From: Cryptomeria japonica
Lineage: Eukaryota > Streptophyta > Pinopsida > Cupressales > Cupressaceae
DNA: 64,000 nucleotides
Direction: 5' to 3'
Assembly (NCBI RefSeq): GCF_030272615.1
Contig: NC_081413.1
Location: 720,892,367 to 720,956,366, forward strand
In this document: piece by piece, positions 46,624 through 55,629 of the stretch
Position numbering within the stretch: position 1 is the stretch's first letter
How the letters are laid out: the number at the start of each line of letters is the position of its first letter
Notes under the pieces: model-generated
Databases searched by the model: none
Told to the model about the DNA's origin: nothing
What the model saw: only the letters and a program-made list of their open reading frames with translations
Position numbers and translations under genes: made by a program

Positions 46624-47995
46624 TGAAAATGTTCGGGACGAGGGCGCGGGCGCCACTGTCCTGATTTTGCCCCTGAAACTGCTCCGGAAACTGCTGTTTT
46701 GCACTCTGGAAAAGCTGTCAAAAATGCTGAAAATGTTGTATGTCAGGAGGACCAGGGTGCCCAGCGCCCCTGTCCCAGGGACCAGCGCACCCAGCGCCCC
46801 TGTCCTGGCAGGACCAGGGCACCCCACGCCCCTGTCCTGGTCTTTTTCTCTGAGATTTGGTGTGTTGTTCAGTCTCCGTCTGCTTCTTCCGGATCTGTAA
46901 CTTGCGGCGTCGTCCGAATTCTGAAACCTGCACTTATATCTGAAAAGGCTATGGGTGGCTATATAGGGTTTTGCCTTAGTCAAACCCCCGCTTTGGTGAT
47001 TTCCACCTCCACGAATAGCCAAGTTGTATTGTAAAATGTATTGTGTGTGCAAACCTAGTGTGTGTGCAAGGTCCTAAAATGCAAGAAAGCAAACTAGAGC
47101 AACCTAGAAAGTAAACCCTAATTGCTTGTAAATGATAATGTAAATGCTCTAAATCAAAATGCAAAGTGATCTAAAGCATGAATAAAGGATATATTGAAGC
47201 TTATGCAAAGACATGAAAACAACATGAAATCATACCCAACCCTCAAGGGAGGAGTACAAACCAATCTTCAGTCGGTAATCTCCTATTGTTCTTCAATGTC
47301 TTCCAAGCCCTAAATGGATGAATGAAATTGATAAATGCTTGATAGAAGGATGTTGAATGTTGTTGAAGTCTTCAAAGATCTGCTCTTTCGCTGCATATGA
47401 GGTCCTGAAAACAAAATTTCGGATCCTTTCAAATGAAGAAGGAGAGCTCTTATGTAGGAAACCCTAGGTCATAATTTCATCTTTTGGCTGACCTATAGAT
47501 TGAATATCCCACCAATTTCTTGGTGTTAAGCTTTATTTTATGATTGGATCGCACTCCTAAAATTTTGGGAAAAATGTCCGGGACCATGTGCACTCCGGGC
47601 GCCATGGTCCTCTCCGGGCGCCATGGTCCGGACAACTTTTCACCAAATTTTCAAGGCCATCGGATATGATGGTTTTAGAGAGAATCCCAAAGTTACAGGT
47701 GATTTCGAGATGTTTTGACCCCCGAAATCAAGCCCCCAAGTTCAAAATAGGACCTAATTAGGGTTTTTGATTAAATGATGTATAGGAGGAATAAAATGAA
47801 AAGGGCACACTTTAATGAAAGGGCCCAACTTTATGATGTGGGAGATGATAAAATAGAACCTTAGACCTAATTAATTTGATTAATTAAGTGCTAAAGGGGA
47901 AATGCAATGCAAAATGCAAAATGCGCCAAGGCAGGTGCTAAACTAGGTGTGAAATTGTACCACCCTAGCAAGTGCTTACAATTTAGGATGCTACA
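46624..47995 (-). repeat. E4 3' LTR (1372 bp; matches the U3 side of the 5' LTR)
   Basis: A direct repeat of 53208-54579 of equal length. Its element-sense start TGTAGCATCC abuts the polypurine tract. It carries three tandem hairpin-capable GC-rich units (46745-46845). Similarity stops abruptly at 46624. Confidence 0.88.
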
Positions 47996-48010
47996 TTTAG
48001 CCCCCACTTT
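47996..48010 (-). promoter_or_regulatory. E4 polypurine tract
   Basis: The minus strand reads AAAGTGGGGGCTAAA, directly before the LTR start TGTAGC. Confidence 0.8.
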
Positions 48011-49632
48011 AGCGGTCATATGAACACTACGTGCATATGCAAGCTAAAGTACAGAAAAGTAAACATTATTTGAAAAAAGGATATATCCATAAGTCTGTCG
48101 AACAAAGCCCCCAGCCGTATCTGCAGTACACAGTTAGGAACCGCACCCTACTAAACCACATGTTAGATCACAAAATCACCTAATGCTTACTAAGGAAGGT
48201 GATGAAAATTTGAGGGTAGCTATATGCCCCCCCTATTTCAGCTTGCTAATTTTAGTGAGTTGAAACAGGGTATCATGTTTACCACTTCGAATTGTTAAAG
48301 AATATTGATGACAAATGCTCACAAGAAGATTTGAGATGAGATCAAAAACTAATGGAGAATCATTTGGTAAGAAAGAGGACTAAATCTCAATTCCAACACA
48401 ACAAAGAGTGTGAGGATTTGGGAGTCCTCTAACACAAGATGAAGGATGTAAATGGAAACAAAATGCAAAGAGAAGAAAAGAAAGGAAAAAAAGCATGAAT
48501 ACACACATTGGTGATCCATGAGAAGAATAGTGAGAGAGAAAACATGGACTTCTCGCCCCTAGATTTTGTCTAGGTGATCCATGGGAAAAGGACATGGAAA
48601 ACTAGCCCCTAGAGTCTGTCCAGGTGATCCATGTAAGGGAGGAGAGTGAGAAAGTCTAGCCTTATGCCGCTAGTTCCACTCAACCTCGTGCATGTGTGTG
48701 TAAGGGAGGTTAGAAGCACCTCATAGGAGTCTATGCCTGAGTATGCTACAACCTGTATATGTATAGTACAAAAGTGTGACATCTCGCTCTAAGAGTCTGT
48801 GCTCTAGTTTTGAGAATGACCCATTGCTCAAAAAGTGTAATGTTTATGTCATAAGAAAATTAGAACAAGGATACCTACCTTCATCACAAAAGAAGATACC
48901 CCAAAAATGTAACAATGTCATAGATCCAAGCAAGAGAGTTTTGCACTCTTTAAGCAAGGATAAGATAGTTGAGAAGGGATATCCTGTAGTATGTGTAAAG
49001 GAGATCCTTAGAGGAGAGGAGATCTTTGTACAAAAGACACCTATCCCTGAGAGGAATTGTCTTAGACAAATATAACATCTTCTAGAATAAGACAAAGAAG
49101 AGAATAAGAATGCAATACTTCCTTCTTTTGTGAGGTGAAAGTGATTCTTAATGAAGGATGACGCTCTTTTTAACCCAATTAGGAGATTGAATTCATTATG
49201 GATGTATTTTACCAAGTGCAAAAGAGGTTGTAGTCAAGGTTGTAGTCAAGGACTTACACCTCTTGTAAGAGAGAATCCTTGAACAAACAACAACAAATGC
49301 GTACAAGGCATAACATCAAGTAATAAAGTCCATGCCATCCACAAAATAGGAAAAAGTGGATCCTTAGATAAAAATAAGGAAAGATCATTGCCTCCCAAGG
49401 ATAAGGACAATGAGAAGGACTTACACAATCTTCTAGGGAGAGATTTGGACATAAGCAAAAGAAGAGATGTATGAAATCACTCTTGTCCCCATAGGAACAA
49501 GAAAATTAGGCTATTATGTTGCTTCAAAAAATATGATTGCACTTGAAATTGTACCATCATGAATGACAATGAGCCCCCAGTAAATGAGCTACCAATGTCA
49601 CATAATGATGAGCAACATAATAGCCATTAATG
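48011..49632 (-). other. E4 region between ORF and polypurine tract
   Basis: No credible gene. 48500-48640 contains two to three imperfect units of about 60 bp built on AGCCCCTAGA…GTCTAGGTGATCCATG. Short ORFs on both strands (48776-49075 plus, 49246-49458 minus) have no recognisable features. Confidence 0.5.
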
Positions 49633-52600
49633 TTATTTAAAGACATGATAGACTAAATGAGGTATTTGAATATGACATGTTAAATGCTCAACTATAAGTG
49701 AGATCAAAAACATGTATAAAATGATAAAAATTGAAGAAGAAAAGTCACATGAAATCTTAGAAGAGGGATGAGTGTAATTTATTAGAGCCTTATCCCTAGA
49801 GGAAAGGACTTTATGATGAATAGGAGATAAAGATTCATAAGTGGATTTAGAAATTTTAGGGGATTCATAAAGAGATTTGTTCATTGCCAAGATTTCCTTA
49901 TGAGGGGAATGAGAGTTGATAGAAGTAGAAGATGATTTAGTTGAAGTGAGATCATCATCACTACTAAATATAGCATTCACATTGAGAGATGGTCTTTTAA
50001 ATGCTTTGGTACATTTGCAGGGATTATAGCCGAGTCCAAAGGCATAATTGTGAAAATTAGTCTCTAGAGGAACTTTTATCCCTTGTTCATGAGTGCCACA
50101 ACCATTTCCATGATACCCATGCTTAGCAAAAATGTGAAAACCATGACCATAATGATCAGCCATTTCAGGAAGAGAAGGTGGTTTTTCATAAGACAAAGAA
50201 TCAAACTCTTCATAATTAGAGGTGTGAGGAGAAGAAGTTTGAGAAGCGGCCACAAAATTATTGCTCATAGGTTCAAGTAAGACTGATTGATCTCTAGTTT
50301 CTTCCTTCTTTTTACCTTTAAGATCTCTAGGAGGAACCCTATACTCACCTATAAAGGTGGGATTAAAGTCAAGAGATCCCCAATCGTCTTCTGCGAGAAC
50401 CTTCTCAGGATCAAAAGCCTTTTCATGTGTAGATTCAAGTCGAGAAGGATCTTCTTCAAGAGCTTCAGACTCATCCAAAGAATTTTGATTATCAGAGGGT
50501 AAGGATTCATCCATAGGTATCTTGTTCAAAGAGTCATTACTAGAAGAGGAAGGCTTAGATGTTTGCAAACAAGCTTGGAGATTAGTGTCACCTATCAAGG
50601 TATATGTCTTATTGTTATAAATGAATTTAACTTGTCTATGCAATGTAGAGGGGACAGCTTGCATACTGTGAATCCAAGGTCTCCCTAATAACAAGTTGTA
50701 TGTTAGATTTCCCGACATAACATGGATAGGAGTAGGCAAAGTAACAAGTCCCACTATGACGGGTAAGGTGATAATACCTAATGAAGACTTAGCCACATTA
50801 TCAAAGCCTCGAATGGGATGAGAGTCAGGCTCAATAAGGGATGTGTCCACATTCATCTTATGCAATAAATTAATGCTACACACATTAAGGCCAGAGCCAT
50901 TATCTACCAGTGTTCGTCTTATAGCAGTGTCATTTATGATAACCACAATCATCAAGGGATCATATTGTTGTTGAATTTCACTAGTAGGCAACTCATCTTG
51001 GGTAAACACAATTTGAGCTTTAGGATTCATCACAGAGTTAACTAAAGATGCTATATTACTAGATGTATTAGGTGGAGGAACATTCAAATCTTTCAAGGCA
51101 TCTTGTAACATTCCATGATGAGTGGAAGAAGTTTGGATCAAATCCCAAAGGGATATCTTAGCAGGGGTAGTTTTAAGTTGTTCTATGAGATCATAGTCCT
51201 TACTAAGCATTTGTGAAATACGATGAGATTGAGGAAGAATAGGTTGGGAAGGAGGAAGCGAAGTGGGGATAACTGGAGGAGGATTAGGTTGCATATTGTT
51301 TCTTGTGTTATAGGTATGGGCAACCGCATGATAACTCTCTCTAGTCAGTTGCTTAGCATACTCATAAGGGCTCTTAGTAGAATAACCTCCTTGCATAGTA
51401 ATAATAGGTTTCTTAGGCATGCAAAAAGAATCATTAGCATAACCACCTTGAACCACTAAGATAGGCTTATTTAAAGGTTGAGAATTTTGAGAAGGACAAG
51501 CACCTTGGACGGTGAAGAGAGGTTTGTTAGGTGTCTCATTCACATGTATCAAATTGATTGAGGATGGTTTAGAGGAATGAACAAAAGTGTTGGAAGAATT
51601 ATTGATAGTCTTCTCTTGCACTAAAATCTTATCACAGATCAAATCAATTTTAGGAGAGAGACAAGGGATAGGCATTGATGTTCTAGTAGGAAGAGTAATA
51701 CTAGGAAAGGTCATATCATCCTTTATCATCACAGGATCTACATGGGGAATAAACTCTCTAGGAGAAGGATCAACACTACTCTCTAAAGTCTCACTTTTGA
51801 GAGGGAGATCTTTGAAAGAAATGTTAACCATCTTGCTTTGAACTAGGGTTTCCTTATGAGTAGAACCAAGTTGAGGAGAGGGAGATGCTTTATTTTTAGA
51901 GGGAGAATAATTGAGATTCAAGGAAGGGGAGAAACTATCAAGGGAGTTTTCCATCTTAATTTCATCCCCTTTGGCTAGGGGTAGAGAATAATCTATACTT
52001 TCTTCTAATGGTTCATCCCAAATAGTGAGGTTGTTGAAAGGAATGTTTGAAGTATTGTCAATTTCGGGAGAGGAGATAACATTGTTTATTAATTCCTCAT
52101 CCTTAGGAGGGAGAGCATCAATAGATGTGTTAAACTCATCCTCTTTCCTCAAAATATGTTCAATATGATCTTTAGGGGAGAGAGAATTAAGGAAATTGCT
52201 TATTATTTCATCTTCTTTCTCTAAGGGATGCTTATGGGTAAGACCAACTTTAGGAGAAGGGTAAGCATTTATCATTAATTCATCATCTCTAGTGGGAATT
52301 TTGTTGGAAAAGGAAATGCCATCACCAGGAAATGTAGGGATAATGTCATCTTCTTGCACAAAAGGATCCTCATGAAGGGAGCATTTTTTAGGAGCCACAA
52401 AGTCATCAAGGGCATCATCTAACAAAGCATGATCATATCTATTAAAAGGTTTATCTTTTGATTCAAAAGGAGATATCTCTTTATAGAGGGGATCATTGAA
52501 AATAACCATATTACTAGATTTAGTGGAAGAGCTGATAGGAATGTACCCTTGAGAGGAATCATTCGACTTATCATTCTCATCACAACGAAATGGCATAGTA

Positions 52601-52725
52601 ACAATGTTTATGAGTTTTTGGTAAAATGAAGGTTTGGTATATTTAGGTTTCAAAAATTCATCTAAAGCTTCATCTAACTCATAATCATCACAAATATGAA
52701 CATCTTGCAAATAAAAATCTGACAT
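49633..52725 (-). CDS. E4 ORF: 1030-aa protein with retropepsin and G-patch-like regions
   Basis: The only long intact retroelement ORF in the window. It starts MSDFYLQDVHICDDYELDEA, 144 bp after the primer site. Residues 1-500 are acidic and Pro/Ser-rich, with repeated phrases such as LDEALDEFL, LLDDALDDFV, DDIIPTF and DEIISNFL; no capsid domain or zinc knuckle is seen. Around residues 590-720 is a retropepsin-like domain: TLVDNGSGLNVCS (D-N-G active site as in plant Tat elements), then NLLLGRPWIHSMQAVPSTLH. A G-patch-like segment near residues 870-925 (HGYHGNGCGTHEQGI … FGLGYNP) follows. No reverse transcriptase, RNase H or integrase. It would be a Gag-like/protease product of a non-autonomous element. 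The first ATG after the primer site is taken as the start. Confidence 0.8.
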   Translation of the reverse strand: MSDFYLQDVHICDDYELDEALDEFLKPKYTKPSFYQKLINIVTMPFRCDENDKSNDSSQGYIPISSSTKSSNMVIFNDPLYKEISPFESKDKPFNRYDHALLDDALDDFVAPKKCSLHEDPFVQEDDIIPTFPGDGISFSNKIPTRDDELMINAYPSPKVGLTHKHPLEKEDEIISNFLNSLSPKDHIEHILRKEDEFNTSIDALPPKDEELINNVISSPEIDNTSNIPFNNLTIWDEPLEESIDYSLPLAKGDEIKMENSLDSFSPSLNLNYSPSKNKASPSPQLGSTHKETLVQSKMVNISFKDLPLKSETLESSVDPSPREFIPHVDPVMIKDDMTFPSITLPTRTSMPIPCLSPKIDLICDKILVQEKTINNSSNTFVHSSKPSSINLIHVNETPNKPLFTVQGACPSQNSQPLNKPILVVQGGYANDSFCMPKKPIITMQGGYSTKSPYEYAKQLTRESYHAVAHTYNTRNNMQPNPPPVIPTSLPPSQPILPQSHRISQMLSKDYDLIEQLKTTPAKISLWDLIQTSSTHHGMLQDALKDLNVPPPNTSSNIASLVNSVMNPKAQIVFTQDELPTSEIQQQYDPLMIVVIINDTAIRRTLVDNGSGLNVCSINLLHKMNVDTSLIEPDSHPIRGFDNVAKSSLGIITLPVIVGLVTLPTPIHVMSGNLTYNLLLGRPWIHSMQAVPSTLHRQVKFIYNNKTYTLIGDTNLQACLQTSKPSSSSNDSLNKIPMDESLPSDNQNSLDESEALEEDPSRLESTHEKAFDPEKVLAEDDWGSLDFNPTFIGEYRVPPRDLKGKKKEETRDQSVLLEPMSNNFVAASQTSSPHTSNYEEFDSLSYEKPPSLPEMADHYGHGFHIFAKHGYHGNGCGTHEQGIKVPLETNFHNYAFGLGYNPCKCTKAFKRPSLNVNAIFSSDDDLTSTKSSSTSINSHSPHKEILAMNKSLYESPKISKSTYESLSPIHHKVLSSRDKALINYTHPSSKISCDFSSSIFIILYMFLISLIVEHLTCHIQIPHLVYHVFK

Positions 52726-52868
52726 TTTGAAATTGCATAAAATTTAAACACACAATGTAAAGAAACACACTTTTTTTTTTTTTCTCTTTTTAATGAAAAT
52801 GAAATGAAAACACACTAAATCTAGATCTAGATCTAACAAATGCAATGCAAGAGGAAGCAATGATAGAT

Positions 52869-52886
52869 TTCACGTCGGGTTCACCA
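52869..52886 (-). promoter_or_regulatory. E4 primer binding site, tRNA-Trp type
   Basis: The plus strand reads TTCACGTCGGGTTCACCA, which equals the 3' end of plant tRNA-Trp (CCA anticodon) plus CCA as I remember it, an 18-base match. The minus strand is therefore complementary to that tRNA. It lies four bases inside the LTR end at 52891. Confidence 0.8.
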
Positions 52887-52890
52887 AAAA

Positions 52891-54579
52891 TGTGTGGGAG
52901 AAAAAGTGACACTAAGCAAGCATGCCCTAATCTCACTTTCAACCACACACTTGTGGAATACAAAAGAGCCTAGAGGTATCACACAATTGGCTACTTCTTC
53001 TTGTGGAAGAGAGAGCCATGGGCTACCTATTAGGATTTCTATTCCTTTGTTGTAATTGAAAGATAAAATGATGCAAGTTCAATTCCTAACCCCAAAATGC
53101 CAGTATGAACTAATGACAAGATTGCAAAATTGAACTTAAACAATGGAAAGCTATAAACACAAGGAAAAGACAAGAATGTAAATGCGTACCCGGAGTTAAA
53201 ATCAGAATGAAAATGTTCAGGACGGGGGCGTGGTCGCCACTGTCCTGATTCTGCCCCTGAAACTGCTCCGGAAACTGCTGTTTTGCACTCTAGAAAAGCT
53301 GTCAAAAATGCTGAAAATGCTGTCTGTCAGGAGGACCAGGGCGCCCAGCGCCCCTGTCCTAGGGACCAGGGCACCCAGCGCCCCTATCCTGGCAGGACCA
53401 GGGCACCCCACGCCCCTGTCCTGGTCTTTTTCTCTGAGATTTGGTGTGTTGTTCGGTCTCCGTCTGCTTCTTCCGAATCTATAACTTGCGGCGTCGTCCG
53501 AATTCTGAAACCTGCACTTATATCTGAAAAGGGTATGGGTGGCTATATAGGGTTTTGCCTTAGTCAAACCCCTGCTTCAGTGATTTCCACCTCCACGAAT
53601 AGCCAAGTTGTATTGTAAAATGTATTGTGTGTGCAGACCTAGTGTGTGTGCAAGGTCCTAAAATGCAAGCAAGCAAACTAGAGCAACCTAGAAAGTAAAC
53701 CCTAATTGCTTGTAAATGATAATGTAAATGCTCTAAATCAAGATGCAAAGTGATCTAAAGCATGAATAAAGGATATATTGAAGCTTATGCAAAGACATGA
53801 AAACAACATGAAATCATACCCAACCCTTAAGGGAGGAGTACAAGCCAATCTTCAGTCGGCAATCTCCTATTGTTCTTCAATGTCTTCCAAGCCCTAAATG
53901 GATGAATGAAATTGATAAATGCTTGATAGAAGGATGTTGAATGTTGTTGAAGTCTTCAAAGATCTGCTCTTTCGCTGCATATGAGGTCCTGAAAACAAAA
54001 TTTCGGATCCTTTTAAATGAAGAAAGAGAGCTCTTATGTAGGAAACCCTAGGTCGTAATTTCATCTTTTGGCCGACCTAGAGATTGAATATCCCGCCAAT
54101 TTCTTGGGGTTAAGCTTTATTTTATGATTGGATCGCACTCCTAAAATTTTGGGAAAAATGTCCGAGACCATGTGCACTCCGGGTGCCATGGTCCTCTCCG
54201 GGCGCCATGGTCCCGACAACTTTTCACCAAATTTTCAGGGCCGTCGGATATGATGATTTTAGAGAGAATCCCGAAGTTACAGGTGATTTCGAGATGTTTT
54301 GACCCCCGAAATCAAGCCCCCAAGTTCAAAATAGGACCTAATTAGGGTTTTTGATTAAATGATGTATAGGAGGAATAAAATGAAAAGGGCACACTTTAAT
54401 GAAAGGGCCCAACTTTATGATGTGGGAGATGATAAAATAGAACCTTAGACCTAATTAATTTGATTAATTAAGTGCTAAAGGGGAAATGCAATGCAAAATG
54501 CAAAATGCGCCAAGGTAGGTGCTAAACTAGGTGTGAAATTGTACCACCCTAGCAAGTGCGTACAATTTACGACGCTACA
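52891..54579 (-). repeat. E4 5' LTR
   Basis: In element sense it starts TGTAGCGTCG at 54579 and ends TCTCCCACACA at 52891, 1689 bp. 53208-54579 matches the left LTR. The last 317 bp (52891-53207) have no partner there except 66 bp copied at 41353-41417. Confidence 0.75.
53320..53425. repeat. Three tandem hairpin-capable GC-rich units
   Basis: Units of about 31-33 bp of the form GGACCAGGGC…GCCCCTGTCC. Each is self-complementary (GGACnnGGGC pairs with GCCCnnGTCC). Equivalent units in the other LTR are at 46745-46845. Confidence 0.75.
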
Positions 54580-55140
54580 AATTTGAGCACGTTTGGAGGT
54601 ATCAGAGGCCTATCGCATATAGACCACCAGTAAGTCAACCATTTTGACCCCCTTTTGATTTTTTATTTTGTTGTTTTTGGTCATATTTTGAATTTTGGCA
54701 TCAGTTTTTTCGGTTTAGCGCATAGGGGTCATTTTTTAGTGCATACGAAAAATTTCATAGTGCATAAGGGTATCATTTTTGGGTAGCATCCGAAAACTTA
54801 GGGTAGCACATAAATTTGCTAGGTTAGCGCACAGATTTGCTAGGTTAGCACATAAATGTACATTAGCGCATTAGGGACACAGGGTAGCGCAGAAAGTGAA
54901 ATAGGTAGCGCATCAAGTAAACCTAGTGCATTGGGTAGACAGGGAGTCGCATGGGTAGGGATAAGTAGCATGTAGGTTAGACCTAGCACATAGGGTTAGA
55001 TAGTTAGCGTAGCCGTAGGATAGGTTAGCGCATAGAGTTAATCTAGCGCGTGGGGTAGATAGGATAGCGCATGGAGAAAATAGGTTAGCGCATTGAGTCA
55101 ATCTAGCGCATAGCCAAATTTAGTTAGCACATGCGGTCAG
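54580..55140. repeat. TAGCGCAT minisatellite-like array
   Basis: From about 54715 to 55135 the words GTTAGCGCATA, GGTAGCGCAT and CTAGCGCA recur about 20 times at irregular 15-25 bp spacing, with many CpG-to-TpG/CpA variants (TAGCACAT, TAGTGCAT). It sits in the 3' untranslated part of G5b upstream of the PMD start. Confidence 0.8.
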
Positions 55141-55299
55141 TTTTGTGAAAAAAAGATGATTTTGCGAGTGAGAAAAATTGATAGGATAAGGTCAGTTTTG
55201 CTGGGATAGGTGTAAAATATTTCATTTCTATGTTCGCTATCATGGTTTTGATAGTTTGTCCAATATAAGTGCTGAGATAACTTGGTTTGATTTGCAATT

Positions 55300-55560
55300 T
55301 TCAAGTTATTCATACATATTGATGTGGAATTTGATAAAAACTTGATTTGATTTGCATTGTTTCAAGTTAATATATGTGGAGCCTGATTTGTGTTACAAGC
55401 TAATATGATTGTGGAACTTGAGTTGTTTTACAAGTTGATATGGGTTGGAAACTTGAGTTATGTTACAAATTGATGTGATGTGGGGACTTGAGTTGTGTTA
55501 CAAGTTTGATATGGTTTTTGAAAACTTGAGTTGTGTTACAAGTTGATATGGATAGATGTG
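55300..55560. repeat. ACTTGAGTTGTGTTACAAGTT array
   Basis: At least five imperfect units of about 45-55 bp containing ACTTGAGTTGTGTTACAAGT and TTGATATG. It lies just upstream of PMD copy 2. Confidence 0.75.
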
Positions 55561-55629
55561 ATGTGATTTTGATTTTGATATCTATGTTTTGATGAGAAAA
55601 CTGATATTGGACTTGTTTTGCTGTTTGAC

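Larger units (their letters stand above)
46624..54579 (-). mobile_element. E4: LTR element encoding one 1030-codon protease ORF
   Basis: In element sense (minus): 5' LTR 54579-52891, tRNA-Trp primer site 52886-52869, ORF 52725-49633, polypurine tract 48010-47996, then an LTR copy 47995-46624 that matches only the first 1372 bp of the 5' LTR. No reverse transcriptase or integrase is present between the LTRs, so it is non-autonomous. No duplicated target site is seen: the flanks are ATGTA on the left and AATTT on the right. That fits recombination or loss of the far LTR end. Confidence 0.75.

Noticed and set aside
46477-47164. Several overlapping ORFs on both strands of the E4 LTR (also at 53217-53748)
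   Set aside because: They lie wholly inside LTR sequence, recur in both LTRs because the LTRs repeat, and arise from GC-rich tandem units with few stop codons.
53208-53209. Treating 53208 as the inner end of the E4 5' LTR
   Set aside because: LTR similarity ends here at a TG, but no primer site follows it, whereas a good tRNA-Trp site sits next to a TG at 52891. I therefore extend the LTR to 52891 and note the conflict.
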